Positions 8,501 through 17,648 of a stretch of 64,000 nucleotides of DNA are shown here, piece by piece. Origin of the DNA: Bacteroidota bacterium (GTDB lineage Bacteria > Bacteroidota > Bacteroidia > Chitinophagales > Chitinophagaceae); assembly GCA_016712665.1 (NCBI GenBank), contig JADJQP010000002.1, positions 1-64,000 on the forward strand, given 5' to 3'. The position numbers and the translations under genes were made by a program. The notes beneath the pieces are model-generated. The model had not been told where the DNA came from, searched no databases, and saw only the letters and a list, made by a program, of their open reading frames with translations. Positions within the stretch are counted from its first letter, which is position 1; every line of letters starts with the position of its first letter.

Positions 8501-9376
8501 TTAAGAAAATAAAACACTGCGCATACTCATACTACCCATGTCGAGTGAGTCATTAAAAAATTGAAAATTATCTTTTGCATCACGAAGGCCTAACGTGTAC
8601 ATCAAGGGTAAATAATGATCGTTGGTGGGATGCGCCATGCTGGCTATTTTGCCTAATTTTTGATATTCAATCAACGGAACCGGATGATTCTCTTCAATAC
8701 TTTTCTTTACCAAATTATCAAACTCTATTGCCCAGTCGTAGGGTTGCGAGTTGGCATCCCATTGTATCATACCTAGGTTGTGTACTACATTACCGCTCGA
8801 AATAATCAAAACGCCCTTACTTCGTAAACCGGCAAGTTCTTTGGCCAAATTAAAATGATATTGTGGTGATTTTTGATAATCAATACTCATTTGAAAAATA
8901 GGTACGTTTGCCTGCGGATACATATTTTTGAGAACACTCCATGCACCATGATCGAGGCCCCATTCAAAATCTTCGTGAACCTTTATTGACTGAATACTGG
9001 AAGCTGCCATTTTAGCATAATCAGGCGCACCGGGTGCAGGATACTGCACATCAAATAATTCTTTAGGTAAACCTCCAAAATCATGAATGGTCTTTGGTTT
9101 GTCGGTCATGGCTATAGAAGTACCATTGGTAAGCCAATGGGCCGAAATGCATAATATCGCTTTTGGGTGTGGGAGATTTTTTCCCATTTCCTCCCATGCC
9201 TTTTTATACTTATTTTCTGAAATGGCATACATCGGATTGCCATGACCTACAAACAGTAAGGGCATTTTATCTGTGGGCGTTTCACCATCTATCATCTTCC
9301 CAAATTCATTAATATTCATAGCGCAACTACTTAATGGAAGCAAGGTAAGATATTTCAGAAAGGTTTTACGAGTCAA
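8501..9376 (-). CDS. ygiD: 4,5-DOPA/extradiol-type dioxygenase (YgiD family)
   Basis: A complete 291-residue LigB-superfamily protein. Metal-ligand and active-site histidines are visible in LLFVGHGNPMYA (~44), CISAHWL (~78), TIHDFGGLP (~98), GLDHGAW (~143) and MAHPTNDHYLPL (~247). This matches the YgiD/DODA family of zinc-dependent aromatic ring-cleaving dioxygenases; physiological substrates in bacteria are uncertain. Unlike cytosolic YgiD it has a basic, hydrophobic N-terminus ending LSSCAMN, a possible lipoprotein signal, suggesting export. The gene follows the E1 dehydrogenase by 11 nt and precedes the UbiA gene by 8 nt, so the three may form one operon. Confidence 0.85.
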   Translation of the reverse strand: MTRKTFLKYLTLLPLSSCAMNINEFGKMIDGETPTDKMPLLFVGHGNPMYAISENKYKKAWEEMGKNLPHPKAILCISAHWLTNGTSIAMTDKPKTIHDFGGLPKELFDVQYPAPGAPDYAKMAASSIQSIKVHEDFEWGLDHGAWSVLKNMYPQANVPIFQMSIDYQKSPQYHFNLAKELAGLRSKGVLIISSGNVVHNLGMIQWDANSQPYDWAIEFDNLVKKSIEENHPVPLIEYQKLGKIASMAHPTNDHYLPLMYTLGLRDAKDNFQFFNDSLDMGSMSMRSVLFS

Positions 9377-9387
9377 TTTATAACCAT

Positions 9388-11458
9388 TTAAAAAGTAAGC
9401 AATTCTTGTATGGCCGTCGCCACTTTTTCAACGTTTGGTAACATGGCCTGCTCTAAAATGACATTCATTGGAACAGCAGGAAGGTCCATAGCTCCGAGGG
9501 TTTTAACCGGTGCATCTAACTGATAAAAACAATGTTGCGCGATACGGCAAGCCATTGCCTCAGCAAATGAATTGCGTAACGCCTCTTCGGTCAGCACCAA
9601 ACATTTTCCGTGCCGTTTTACTGTATCATAAATCAAGACTTCATCCAATGGATACAGTGTACGAATATCAATTACCTCCACACAATTCGAAAATTGTTGG
9701 GCTGCATTTTGCCCAGTAGACGCCCATTCCGTATGTGATGATACAAATCGAATTGCCAGCGTTAATATTGGATTCACTAGCTTGTAGGACGCTTAAGCCT
9801 TTTCCTAAAGGCAATATATATTCGGCATCCGGTTCTATGGTCTTAGCTTCTTCGGTGCCGGGCACTTTGCTCCAATACAAGCCTTTATGTTCAAGCATAA
9901 TTACCGGATTGGGATCATAATAGGCTGCTTTCAACAATCCCTTTAAATCAGCGGCATTAGAAGGATAGCAAACCTTGATACCTTTGATATTTGCTAAAAT
10001 AGATTCAACGCAACCACTATGATAGGGTCCACCTCCCCCATAAACACCAATAGGCACCCGAAGAACCATACTAACCGGAAATTTCCCACAACTTAAAAAG
10101 CAAGATTTCGAAATTTCGGTCACCAATTGATTGATTCCCGGATAGATATAATCGGCAAATTGTACTTCTACAAAAGCTTTTAAACCCAGTGCACTCAAAC
10201 CTATCGTGCTACCAATAATGTAGGCTTCCTGAATAGCTGTATTAAAAACTCGATCGTCACCAAATTTGTCGGCCAAGGTAGCGGCTTCTCTAAAAACACC
10301 TCCCAGTCTTTTACCGACGTCTTGACCATAAAACAAACATTCGGGATGTTTACGCATCAACTCTTCAATAGCGTGCAGGGCAGCATCCACCATCACCACT
10401 TTTTCGCCCCCTTCCGGCATTCGATTCCCTTTTTCTTCCTGAACGGACGTATCGATAAAGACAAAATCACTTACTGTTGCAGGATTCGGTTCAGGAGCAT
10501 TTACAGCTTGTTGAAATTCTCGTTCGATATACTCTTTTTCCTCGTAGGTAATTTGGTTTAGTTCCTCTTCACTACTTCCTAATTCTAACAAATGTTGCCG
10601 AAGTTTTACGGCAGGATCATTCTTCAAATGTTTTTGCATATCTTCTTCCGAACGATACCACTCTTTACGTACTCCGCTAGTATGATGCCCTAATAATGGC
10701 ACTCTGGCATGCACCAATATTGGTTTCCTATTGACTCTTACATAATGAATCGCATTTTCAATGCATTCATAACTTTTTTCAAAATCACTACCATCTACCT
10801 GCAAACGTTCGATTCCCTTGAATCCGGCAATAAACTCATAGGCATTCATGGTACGTGCTTCGTCACTGCTAACACTGATGCCCCAATCATTATCTTCAAC
10901 GAGGTAAATAATCGGCAATTGCTTTAGGGCAGCAAATTGAAAGGCTTCACTCACTTCACCTTCTGTTACACTTCCATCACCAAAACAACATACCACTACC
11001 GGTGCCAATTCTGCACCACCTTCCGCAAATGCTGATGGAATCATCGTTTTTTCAATGTATTGAATGCCTTGTGCAATTCCTGTGGTGGGAATTGCCTGCA
11101 TTCCGGTTGCACTGCTCTGATGAATTATTTTTGGAAAATTTTCTCTGCGACTATTCGGATGATTGTAATATTCTCTTCCTCCGGTAAAAGGATCTTCGCC
11201 CTTTGCCAGCAGCTGCAGCATCATTTCATAAGGGCGCCATCCCATACCCAACATCACACTTTCATCGCGGTAATAGGGGCTCACCCAATCCTGCTTTTTT
11301 AATTGAAATCCTAAAGCAAGTTGTATTGCTTCATGCCCTCGGGAGGTACTATGAACATATTTGCAAACGGCTCGATTTTCCTCGTATATGTCAGCCATTG
11401 CCTTCGCGGTCATCATAAGCCGAAAGGCGCGCAATAAAGTCTGTTTATCCATTATCAA
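9388..11458 (-). CDS. Fused alpha/beta E1 of branched-chain (2-oxoisovalerate-type) dehydrogenase (single frameshift)
   Basis: A ~690-residue thiamine-diphosphate enzyme in which E1 alpha (residues ~1-330) and E1 beta (~350-690) are one chain. The alpha part has the ThDP/magnesium motif CFGDGSVTEGEVSEAF continuing to EDNDWG; the beta part has YGQDVGKRLGGVFREA and VPIGVYGGGGPYHSG. It decarboxylates branched-chain 2-oxoacids and transfers the acyl group to lipoyl-E2, feeding branched-chain fatty-acid primers typical of Bacteroidota. The frame breaks at a T4 run (9707-9710); removing one base continues as NAAQQFSNCVEVIDIRTLYP. A Met two codons in (11452) is an equally good start. Substrate choice between branched-chain and other 2-oxoacids is inferred from the fused architecture. 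Confidence 0.88.
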
Positions 11459-11592
11459 AAAGTGGGTAAAGGTAAAAAAGGAATATCTAAATTAGTAATT
11501 ATTAATTTATAGGAAAAAATGACAAATTCATGGCATTATTGTTGTAACAATTTCACCGGTCAAATTATATTTACAACATAAAACTCAAAAAT

Positions 11593-12624
11593 ATGAAAAA
11601 ACTGATTTTACTTTCCGGATTTGCCTTCATGATGGCTACTGAAACCTTTGCACAGCTATACTCTAGTGGCAACAATGTCATTGCAGGTAACAATGTAGGT
11701 ATTGGTTTGGCTAGCCCTGCAAGCAAACTACATATATATCAAAATTCAAATTCGGTAGTGAATCATCTTCAAATGCAAAATGTTGGACCCACCGGGGCTG
11801 GTAGGTTTACAATGTATAACGATATTCCGGGTAACTATTTCACTTTTACCAAATATGGCTCGGCTACTGTAGGAGGTTATTCAGGCATTTCAGGATTTTT
11901 TCCGTACGCAAATCTGGTTGCCTTTGGAAACAATGGCGGTGGCATGTTGATGAGCAATGCAGGCAATATCGGCATCAGCACATTGGTTGGAGGGACTTCC
12001 ACACTCAAATTTTTTGTCGAATATGCTACCGGAAAAGTAGGCTTAGGAGGCAATGCCTCCCCAACAGCCCAAGTTCATATTAATACATCTGCAGCAAATG
12101 ATACCATGCGAATCACCAACGGTAATACAGGACAAACGAAAACAGACGGTTTGATATTTGCCACTACTGGAACAGCAGCCTCAATTATTAATATGGAGGC
12201 CAACACCTTATCCTTGGGAACCAGCAATTTAAGCCGAATGACCATATTGGCAAACGGGGCTGTGCAAATTGGCACCTCTACTACTCCTGCTGGATATAAA
12301 TTATATGTTGAGACAGGAATTTTAACTGAAAAGGTAAAAGTTGCTTTGAAGGCAAGTGCTAATTGGGCTGATTATGTTTTTGCAGAAGATTACAAATTAC
12401 AACCGTTACACGAAGTAGAAACTTACATTAGAGAGCACAAACATTTACCGGGTATCCCATCAGCTGATGAGGTGGTTAGTAATGGTATAGATTTAGGTTC
12501 AATGGATGCTAAACTTCTCGAAAAAATTGAAGAACTTACCCTACATCTGATTCGTTTAGAAAAAGAGGTAAACACCTTGAAATCGCAAAATGAAATTTTA
12601 AGCAAGCAAGTAAACTCTAAATAA
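11593..12624 (+). CDS. Secreted fibre-like protein with C-terminal coiled coil
   Basis: The first 20 residues are a signal peptide ending TFAQ. The body is built of glycine/asparagine-rich beta segments with the recurrent NVGIG / PxxKLHI and NVGPTGAGRFTMYN patterns shared with the large fibre proteins at 39-44 and 54-56 kb. From about residue 235 it carries the block common in Bacteroidota: EKVKVALKASANWADYVF, then an LPGIPSADEV segment, followed by a ~35-residue coiled coil (LLEKIEELTLHLIRLEKEV). There is no T9SS tail and no Ser-Lys S74 dyad, so the C-terminus is probably a trimerising end. The gene is 18 nt upstream of the metalloprotease gene. A surface or matrix role is inferred. Confidence 0.7.
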   Translation: MKKLILLSGFAFMMATETFAQLYSSGNNVIAGNNVGIGLASPASKLHIYQNSNSVVNHLQMQNVGPTGAGRFTMYNDIPGNYFTFTKYGSATVGGYSGISGFFPYANLVAFGNNGGGMLMSNAGNIGISTLVGGTSTLKFFVEYATGKVGLGGNASPTAQVHINTSAANDTMRITNGNTGQTKTDGLIFATTGTAASIINMEANTLSLGTSNLSRMTILANGAVQIGTSTTPAGYKLYVETGILTEKVKVALKASANWADYVFAEDYKLQPLHEVETYIREHKHLPGIPSADEVVSNGIDLGSMDAKLLEKIEELTLHLIRLEKEVNTLKSQNEILSKQVNSK

Positions 12625-12642
12625 TCGTAAAAAAAAAATAAT

Positions 12643-14522
12643 ATGAAAAAGATTATTTTGGTATGCAGTGCACTAATGTGTCACTTCATCATAGTTGCAC
12701 AAGGAAGATATATTCAGGGTAAAATTGATATGATTCCTCAAGAAGGTTTCGTAATCAAAAATCTATTTAAGCCGATATCTGTTTCTACGGAAAATTACGA
12801 TTTTACCAAAGACCTAAGCGAATATACCTTGGCAACCGTGGCTGCTGATGTATTAAAGGATTTGGTCAACTCTTATGAATACGCACTGGAAGTGGATATT
12901 CCTTTTGAAGGTAGTTTTTTAACCCTTCAATTAATGAAAAGTAATTTTGTTACGGAGAATTCGGTATTCACTGCACAAAATGCCCGAGGAAAGGAAAATT
13001 TCGATTATCCGTTGGGGGCTTATTATTATGGAGTTGTAAAAAATATGCCGGGAACCTGTGTGGGAATCAGTTTTTTTGCCAATGATATCATTGGAATGAT
13101 TGCGATGCCTGAAGGCAATGTTGTGATCGGAAAAAGTAACGTAAGAAATGCTGGTAGCGAGGAATATATTATTTATAATGACAAATATCTAAAAATTGAA
13201 AATACATCGCATTGTGGTGCTGACGATAGCCGATTAAAACCCTTATTCCTAAATACGATACAAGGAAGGCAGTGAGAACCATTACCACTAATTGCGTAAA
13301 ATTTTATGTTGAATGTGATTACCAAACCTATCAGGACTTTGGTAATAGTGTAGTCAATACAACCAATTTTGCAACCGGTTTATTTAACTTGGTTTCCACT
13401 TTATACCTTAACGATTCCGTTTCAACTGCTGTTCAGCAAGTGAATGTATGGACGGTAACCGATCCATATGCAGCAGATATGAATACCTATGATGCATTAG
13501 TAAGTTTTAGTACCCAAATGCAAGGAGGATTTAATGGGGATTTAGCCCATCTTCTTTCCAAGAGAAGTTTAGGTGGTGGTATTGCTTGGCTAGATGTATT
13601 ATGTGATGCAGCCTACTATCGAAGTGCCGTTTCGGCAAGTTTGAGTGCGAATCTAACTCCCTTGCCAACATACTCTTGGAATACGATGGTTGTCACTCAT
13701 GAGGCAGGTCATAATATGGCATCGCCACATACTCATGCTTGCGCGTGGAATGGCGACAATACACGTATTGATAATTGTGCCGGAAATTATAATGTACAAT
13801 ATCAGGAAGGCAATTGCAATTCCTTTCCGCCCAATCCTGTTGCCGGAGGCACTATTATGAGTTATTGTCATTTACAAAATGTCGGAATTAATTTGAGCTT
13901 GGGTTTTGGTCCTCAACCAGGTGCTCTTATTCGATTAAGAGTAAATAGCGGGGCTTGTTTAAGTGAATGTGTAAATTGCAATGGCGGAATTACCATTACA
14001 GGCGTTTTTTCTGATACCTTAACAGAATCCAATACATGGATTAAATCCTCAGGCCAAACTACCATTTCAAGTACCGCAAAAGTAAAATTGGATCCGAATC
14101 CGTATGCCGGTTATGCCTTATTTTTACCGGCAAATAATAATGATTTTTTTGTAGCAAGTCCATCGAATACGACAGCCTTTTTTGTTTCTCAAGCCTATGA
14201 TGGATGTTCGGGCAATGCCCCTCAATTACCAAACAATAAATATAATGAAGAGGAACCTCAGACCCAAGCAATCCTTTCAAATGCATTTTCACTATATCCG
14301 AATCCAACCCGCGGAAATTTGACGATAGAAAATGGATTATTGGTAGATGCAACGGTTCGGGTGGAAGTGTACTCGGTTGAAGGAAAATTACTATTTTCAA
14401 AAAGCGACATCCCTTTTAATAGAAGTCACTTGCTTGATGTAAACAACCTTTCTTCAGGATTATACTTTATTAAATTAGAGAGCAAAGGGGAAGTGCATAC
14501 CCTAAAATTTGAGAAGTACTAA
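12643..14522 (+). CDS. Secreted metzincin-like metalloprotease with T9SS tail (single frameshift)
   Basis: Signal peptide (residues 1-20, ending IIVAQ), a propeptide-like region of ~190 residues, then a reprolysin-like catalytic domain with VVTHEAGHNMASPHTHAC: the HExxH zinc site plus a further downstream histidine (HEAGH codons at 13698-13712). Conserved cysteines and GGTIMSYCH follow, the Met-turn equivalent. The last ~75 residues (from SLYPNPTRGNLTIENG) are a T9SS type A sorting domain, so the enzyme is secreted or surface-attached. The 12643-13275 and 13272-14522 frames are one gene: adding one base near 13247 joins PKYDTRKAVRTITTNC, giving ~626 residues. The GTG at 13272 is not a real start. 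Confidence 0.85.
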
Positions 14523-14631
14523 ATACCTGCTGCGTTTTTTTATTGCAGTAATAATGCTAAATTTGCAGCATTTAAATTTCATATAGTAATGTACGACTAC
14601 TATTAATGAGGTTTTATAAATTAGTATTATT

Positions 14632-17157
14632 ATGAGTAAAAGAAATGATATAGTAAACATTCGCGTTGGATTCTCCATTTTATTTTTCTTGTGTGTAACC
14701 GGATTGCAAGGTTTTTCGCAAGTATCTGTTGCCAGAAAGTGGAATGAAATACTGCTTGAAACCATTCGGAATGATTTTGCACGTCCTCCAGTGCAGGCAC
14801 GCAACTTATTTCATTTTTCGGTAGCAATCTATGATGCATGGGCGGTTTATGACCCGGTAGCAGCACCCTATGTTTTAGGAAATACCATTGATGGCATCAC
14901 GTATACCTTTACCGGAATACCGCCAGTAAATGCAGGCGATACCTTGGCATCGATGAATATGGCCATTAGCTATGCAGCTTATCGTTTTTTATCACATCGT
15001 TTTTCATCGGTTCCCACTCCAACTCCTTTGTCAATAAAAGCTCGTTTTGATTCCTTAATGATAAATTTGGGTTATGATACCTCCTACCATGGTACCAATT
15101 ATAGTGGCGGTACACCTGCAGATTTGGGAAACTATATTGCTGAAAAAGTAATTGAAATGGGTTTAAACGACAATTCGCATCAAATTCAAAATTATACCTA
15201 CTTTGACTACCTTCCTGTAAATACGCCTTTGGTAGTGAAGGACACTGGTATAACTATGCAAAATGTAAACCGATGGCAGCCCTTATATATTGTAGGTGCT
15301 TTAGACCAAGGAGGAAATCCCATTAACCCTACACAAAAATTTCTACAACCCGAATGGGGAAGAGTTACTCCTTTCGCGATGACCCCATTGGATGCAGTTT
15401 ATTATTTTCGAAATGGAATTATTTATGCCGTGTATCACGACCCCGGCATGATGCCCAAACTTAGCTTAACAGATACCAGTGACGTGTCGAGTCAATTATT
15501 TAAATGGGGACATAGTATGGTTTCTATCTGGTCAAGTCACTTAGATCCAAACGATACTACTACTATTGATATTTCACCGGCAAGTAAGGGAAACGGAAAC
15601 TACTATCCTTCCAATTTCAGTGCACAACAGGCCTTTTATCACTATTTTGAAGGTGGTGATACTTCCAAAGGATATCCATTGAACCCCATAACCAATTTGC
15701 CATACACTCCGCAACTCGTTAAAAGAGGAGATTATACCAGAGTAGTGTCACAATTTTGGGCGGACGGCCCGCGATCAGAAACCCCACCGGGTCACTGGTA
15801 TTATATTCTAAATCAAGTAAGTGATCACCCACTCTTTGTAAAAAAGTATGAAGGCGTGGGTCCAGTACTTTCCAATTTAGAGTGGGACGTCAAATCTTAC
15901 TTTGCATTAGGTGGTGCCATGCATGATGCCGCTATTGCTGCTTGGAGTGTAAAGGGATGGTATGACAGTCCAAGACCTATTTCAGCCATACGTTTGATGT
16001 CGCAACTTGGACAATGTACCGACAGTTTGCTTCCGCATTTTCATAGAGGTGGACTTCCTTTGATTCCAGGATATATTGAATTGATACAAGCGGGCGACCC
16101 CTTAGCAGGTGCCTCCAATGAGCATGTAAACAAAATCAAATTATATACTTGGCGAGGATTCCCCTATATCGCAGATAGCTCCACTGATGTGGCAGGTGCC
16201 GGATGGATATTGGGCGAAAGTTGGATGCCTTATCAACGAAAAACTTTTGTTACGCCACCCTTTGCCGGTTATGTTTCAGGACATTCTACTTACTCAAGAG
16301 CAGCGGCCGAATTGCTAACCTTACTTACAGGATCGCCCTTCTTTCCGGGTGGTTTATCAGAAACTGTTATACCACCTAATAATGGATTTTTAGTTATTGA
16401 AAAAGGCCCAAGTACAGCAATAAATTTGCAATGGGCCGCCTATAGAGATGCTTCTGACGAATCGAGCTTGTCAAGGATTTGGGGTGGCATACACCCTCCC
16501 TTTGACGACATTAAAGGTAGACGAATGGGAGAACAAATTGCTGCAAATGCGCATTTTCTGTCAAAAAATTATTTTAGTAATGTGGCATTGCCTGTAAACC
16601 TTTCATACTTCCACGCCAGTGAAGATCGCTGTGAAATAAAAATTGAATGGAGTACACTTAACGAAAAGAATACTGCTCATTTTGAAATTTGGAAAAGTAC
16701 GGACGGATTTGACTATAAAAAATTGGCAGAGATTCAAGCTGCGCCAAATGGCGAGCTAGCAAACTCTTATCGATTTATAGATCGAGATATTCAAAAAATT
16801 AATTTCTATCAATTAAAATCAAAGGATATTGACGGACAAATATATCTCTATGGCGTTCGAGACGTAAATGGAATGAAGTGCTTGGAAGGTCTTAAAACCT
16901 TTATCAGCGCTGCGTATCCGAATCCGGTTTTGTCGGATGAATTGTATTTTGATATTAATATGAACCAGTCAAATGAAACCGTTTTGGTGCAATTATTAGA
17001 CAACAAAGGCAGCATATTTTATAGTAAAGCATCCAATTTGATGAAGGGGCTTAATAAAATGTACTATAAGTTTTCGGCGATACCAAAAGGAAATTATATT
17101 TTGCAGATTGAGGTAAGTGACGGGACAAAATCCACACAAAAAATAAGTGTAAACTAA
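14632..17157 (+). CDS. Vanadium-dependent haloperoxidase/PAP2-family secreted enzyme with T9SS tail
   Basis: A complete 841-residue protein with a signal peptide (ends GFSQ). The vanadate/phosphate pocket is visible in order: SVKGWYDSPRPISAIRLM (Lys and Arg, ~442-460), PPFAGYVSGHSTYSRAAAEL (~542, SGH motif) and SRIWGGIHPPFDDIKGR (~614, Arg and His). These match the vanadium haloperoxidase branch of the PAP2 superfamily common in Bacteroidota; whether it oxidises halides or acts as a phosphatase cannot be told from sequence. From ~665 there is a beta-rich domain and then a T9SS type A tail (AAYPNPVLSDELYFD to the end). It follows the metalloprotease by 110 nt. Confidence 0.85.
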   Translation: MSKRNDIVNIRVGFSILFFLCVTGLQGFSQVSVARKWNEILLETIRNDFARPPVQARNLFHFSVAIYDAWAVYDPVAAPYVLGNTIDGITYTFTGIPPVNAGDTLASMNMAISYAAYRFLSHRFSSVPTPTPLSIKARFDSLMINLGYDTSYHGTNYSGGTPADLGNYIAEKVIEMGLNDNSHQIQNYTYFDYLPVNTPLVVKDTGITMQNVNRWQPLYIVGALDQGGNPINPTQKFLQPEWGRVTPFAMTPLDAVYYFRNGIIYAVYHDPGMMPKLSLTDTSDVSSQLFKWGHSMVSIWSSHLDPNDTTTIDISPASKGNGNYYPSNFSAQQAFYHYFEGGDTSKGYPLNPITNLPYTPQLVKRGDYTRVVSQFWADGPRSETPPGHWYYILNQVSDHPLFVKKYEGVGPVLSNLEWDVKSYFALGGAMHDAAIAAWSVKGWYDSPRPISAIRLMSQLGQCTDSLLPHFHRGGLPLIPGYIELIQAGDPLAGASNEHVNKIKLYTWRGFPYIADSSTDVAGAGWILGESWMPYQRKTFVTPPFAGYVSGHSTYSRAAAELLTLLTGSPFFPGGLSETVIPPNNGFLVIEKGPSTAINLQWAAYRDASDESSLSRIWGGIHPPFDDIKGRRMGEQIAANAHFLSKNYFSNVALPVNLSYFHASEDRCEIKIEWSTLNEKNTAHFEIWKSTDGFDYKKLAEIQAAPNGELANSYRFIDRDIQKINFYQLKSKDIDGQIYLYGVRDVNGMKCLEGLKTFISAAYPNPVLSDELYFDINMNQSNETVLVQLLDNKGSIFYSKASNLMKGLNKMYYKFSAIPKGNYILQIEVSDGTKSTQKISVN

Positions 17158-17193
17158 AAAATTGATTGCAGTACTTTTCAACCACGGTGTACT

Positions 17194-17648
17194 ATGAAAA
17201 AAAGTAAACTCAATATATTTATCTCCTATGCGCACGAAGATGAGGCCATGAAGAACGATTTGGATAAGCATTTGATAATGCTGAAGCGTAGCGATAAAAT
17301 TGAGGTGTGGACCGACAAAGCCATTTTGCAGGTGATGAATGGGATAAAAATATTTTGGATGCAATGGAGAAGGCGGACATCATCTTATTGCTTATTAGTG
17401 TTGATTTTAATAATTCAAAATATATTTGGGAAAAGGAATTAAAGTTTGCATTGGATAAGCACGAAAAAGGTTTAGTTAGAGTGATACCTATTCTCTTACG
17501 CAATTGCGAATGGCGCGATATGCCCTACTCCAAATTACAAGCAATACCTGCGGGCAATAAACCGGTAAAAAGTTTTTCCGACCAAGATGAAGCGTATACC
17601 TCCATTGCGAAAAGTATCAGAGATGTAGTCAATTTTATGACTAACTAA
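17194..17648 (+). CDS. Stand-alone TIR-domain protein (single frameshift)
   Basis: Once one base is restored near the TTTT run at 17324-17327 the product is ~151 residues, a single TIR domain: LNIFISYAHEDEAMKNDL at the start, EVWTDKAI-x-AGDEWDKNI (BB-loop region), DIILLLISVDFNNS and then YIWEKELKFALDKHEKG. Glu82 in WEKEL sits where the catalytic glutamate of TIR NADases lies (compare WVHKE of SARM1), so NAD cleavage is possible. There is no signal peptide, membrane segment or fused effector. Its stop overlaps by 4 nt the stop of a convergent FHA-TIR-RDD gene whose TIR is clearly paralogous (shared W(K/R)D-x-P-(F/Y)-S block). Signalling or immune function is inferred. Confidence 0.8.

Noticed and set aside
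13272..14522. Separate GTG-started metalloprotease gene
   Set aside because: The upstream frame supplies signal peptide and propeptide and joins with one base; no promoter separates them.
12643..17157. Horizontally acquired island
   Set aside because: Base composition and T9SS tails are like the rest of the window; no insertion elements or tRNA boundary were seen.
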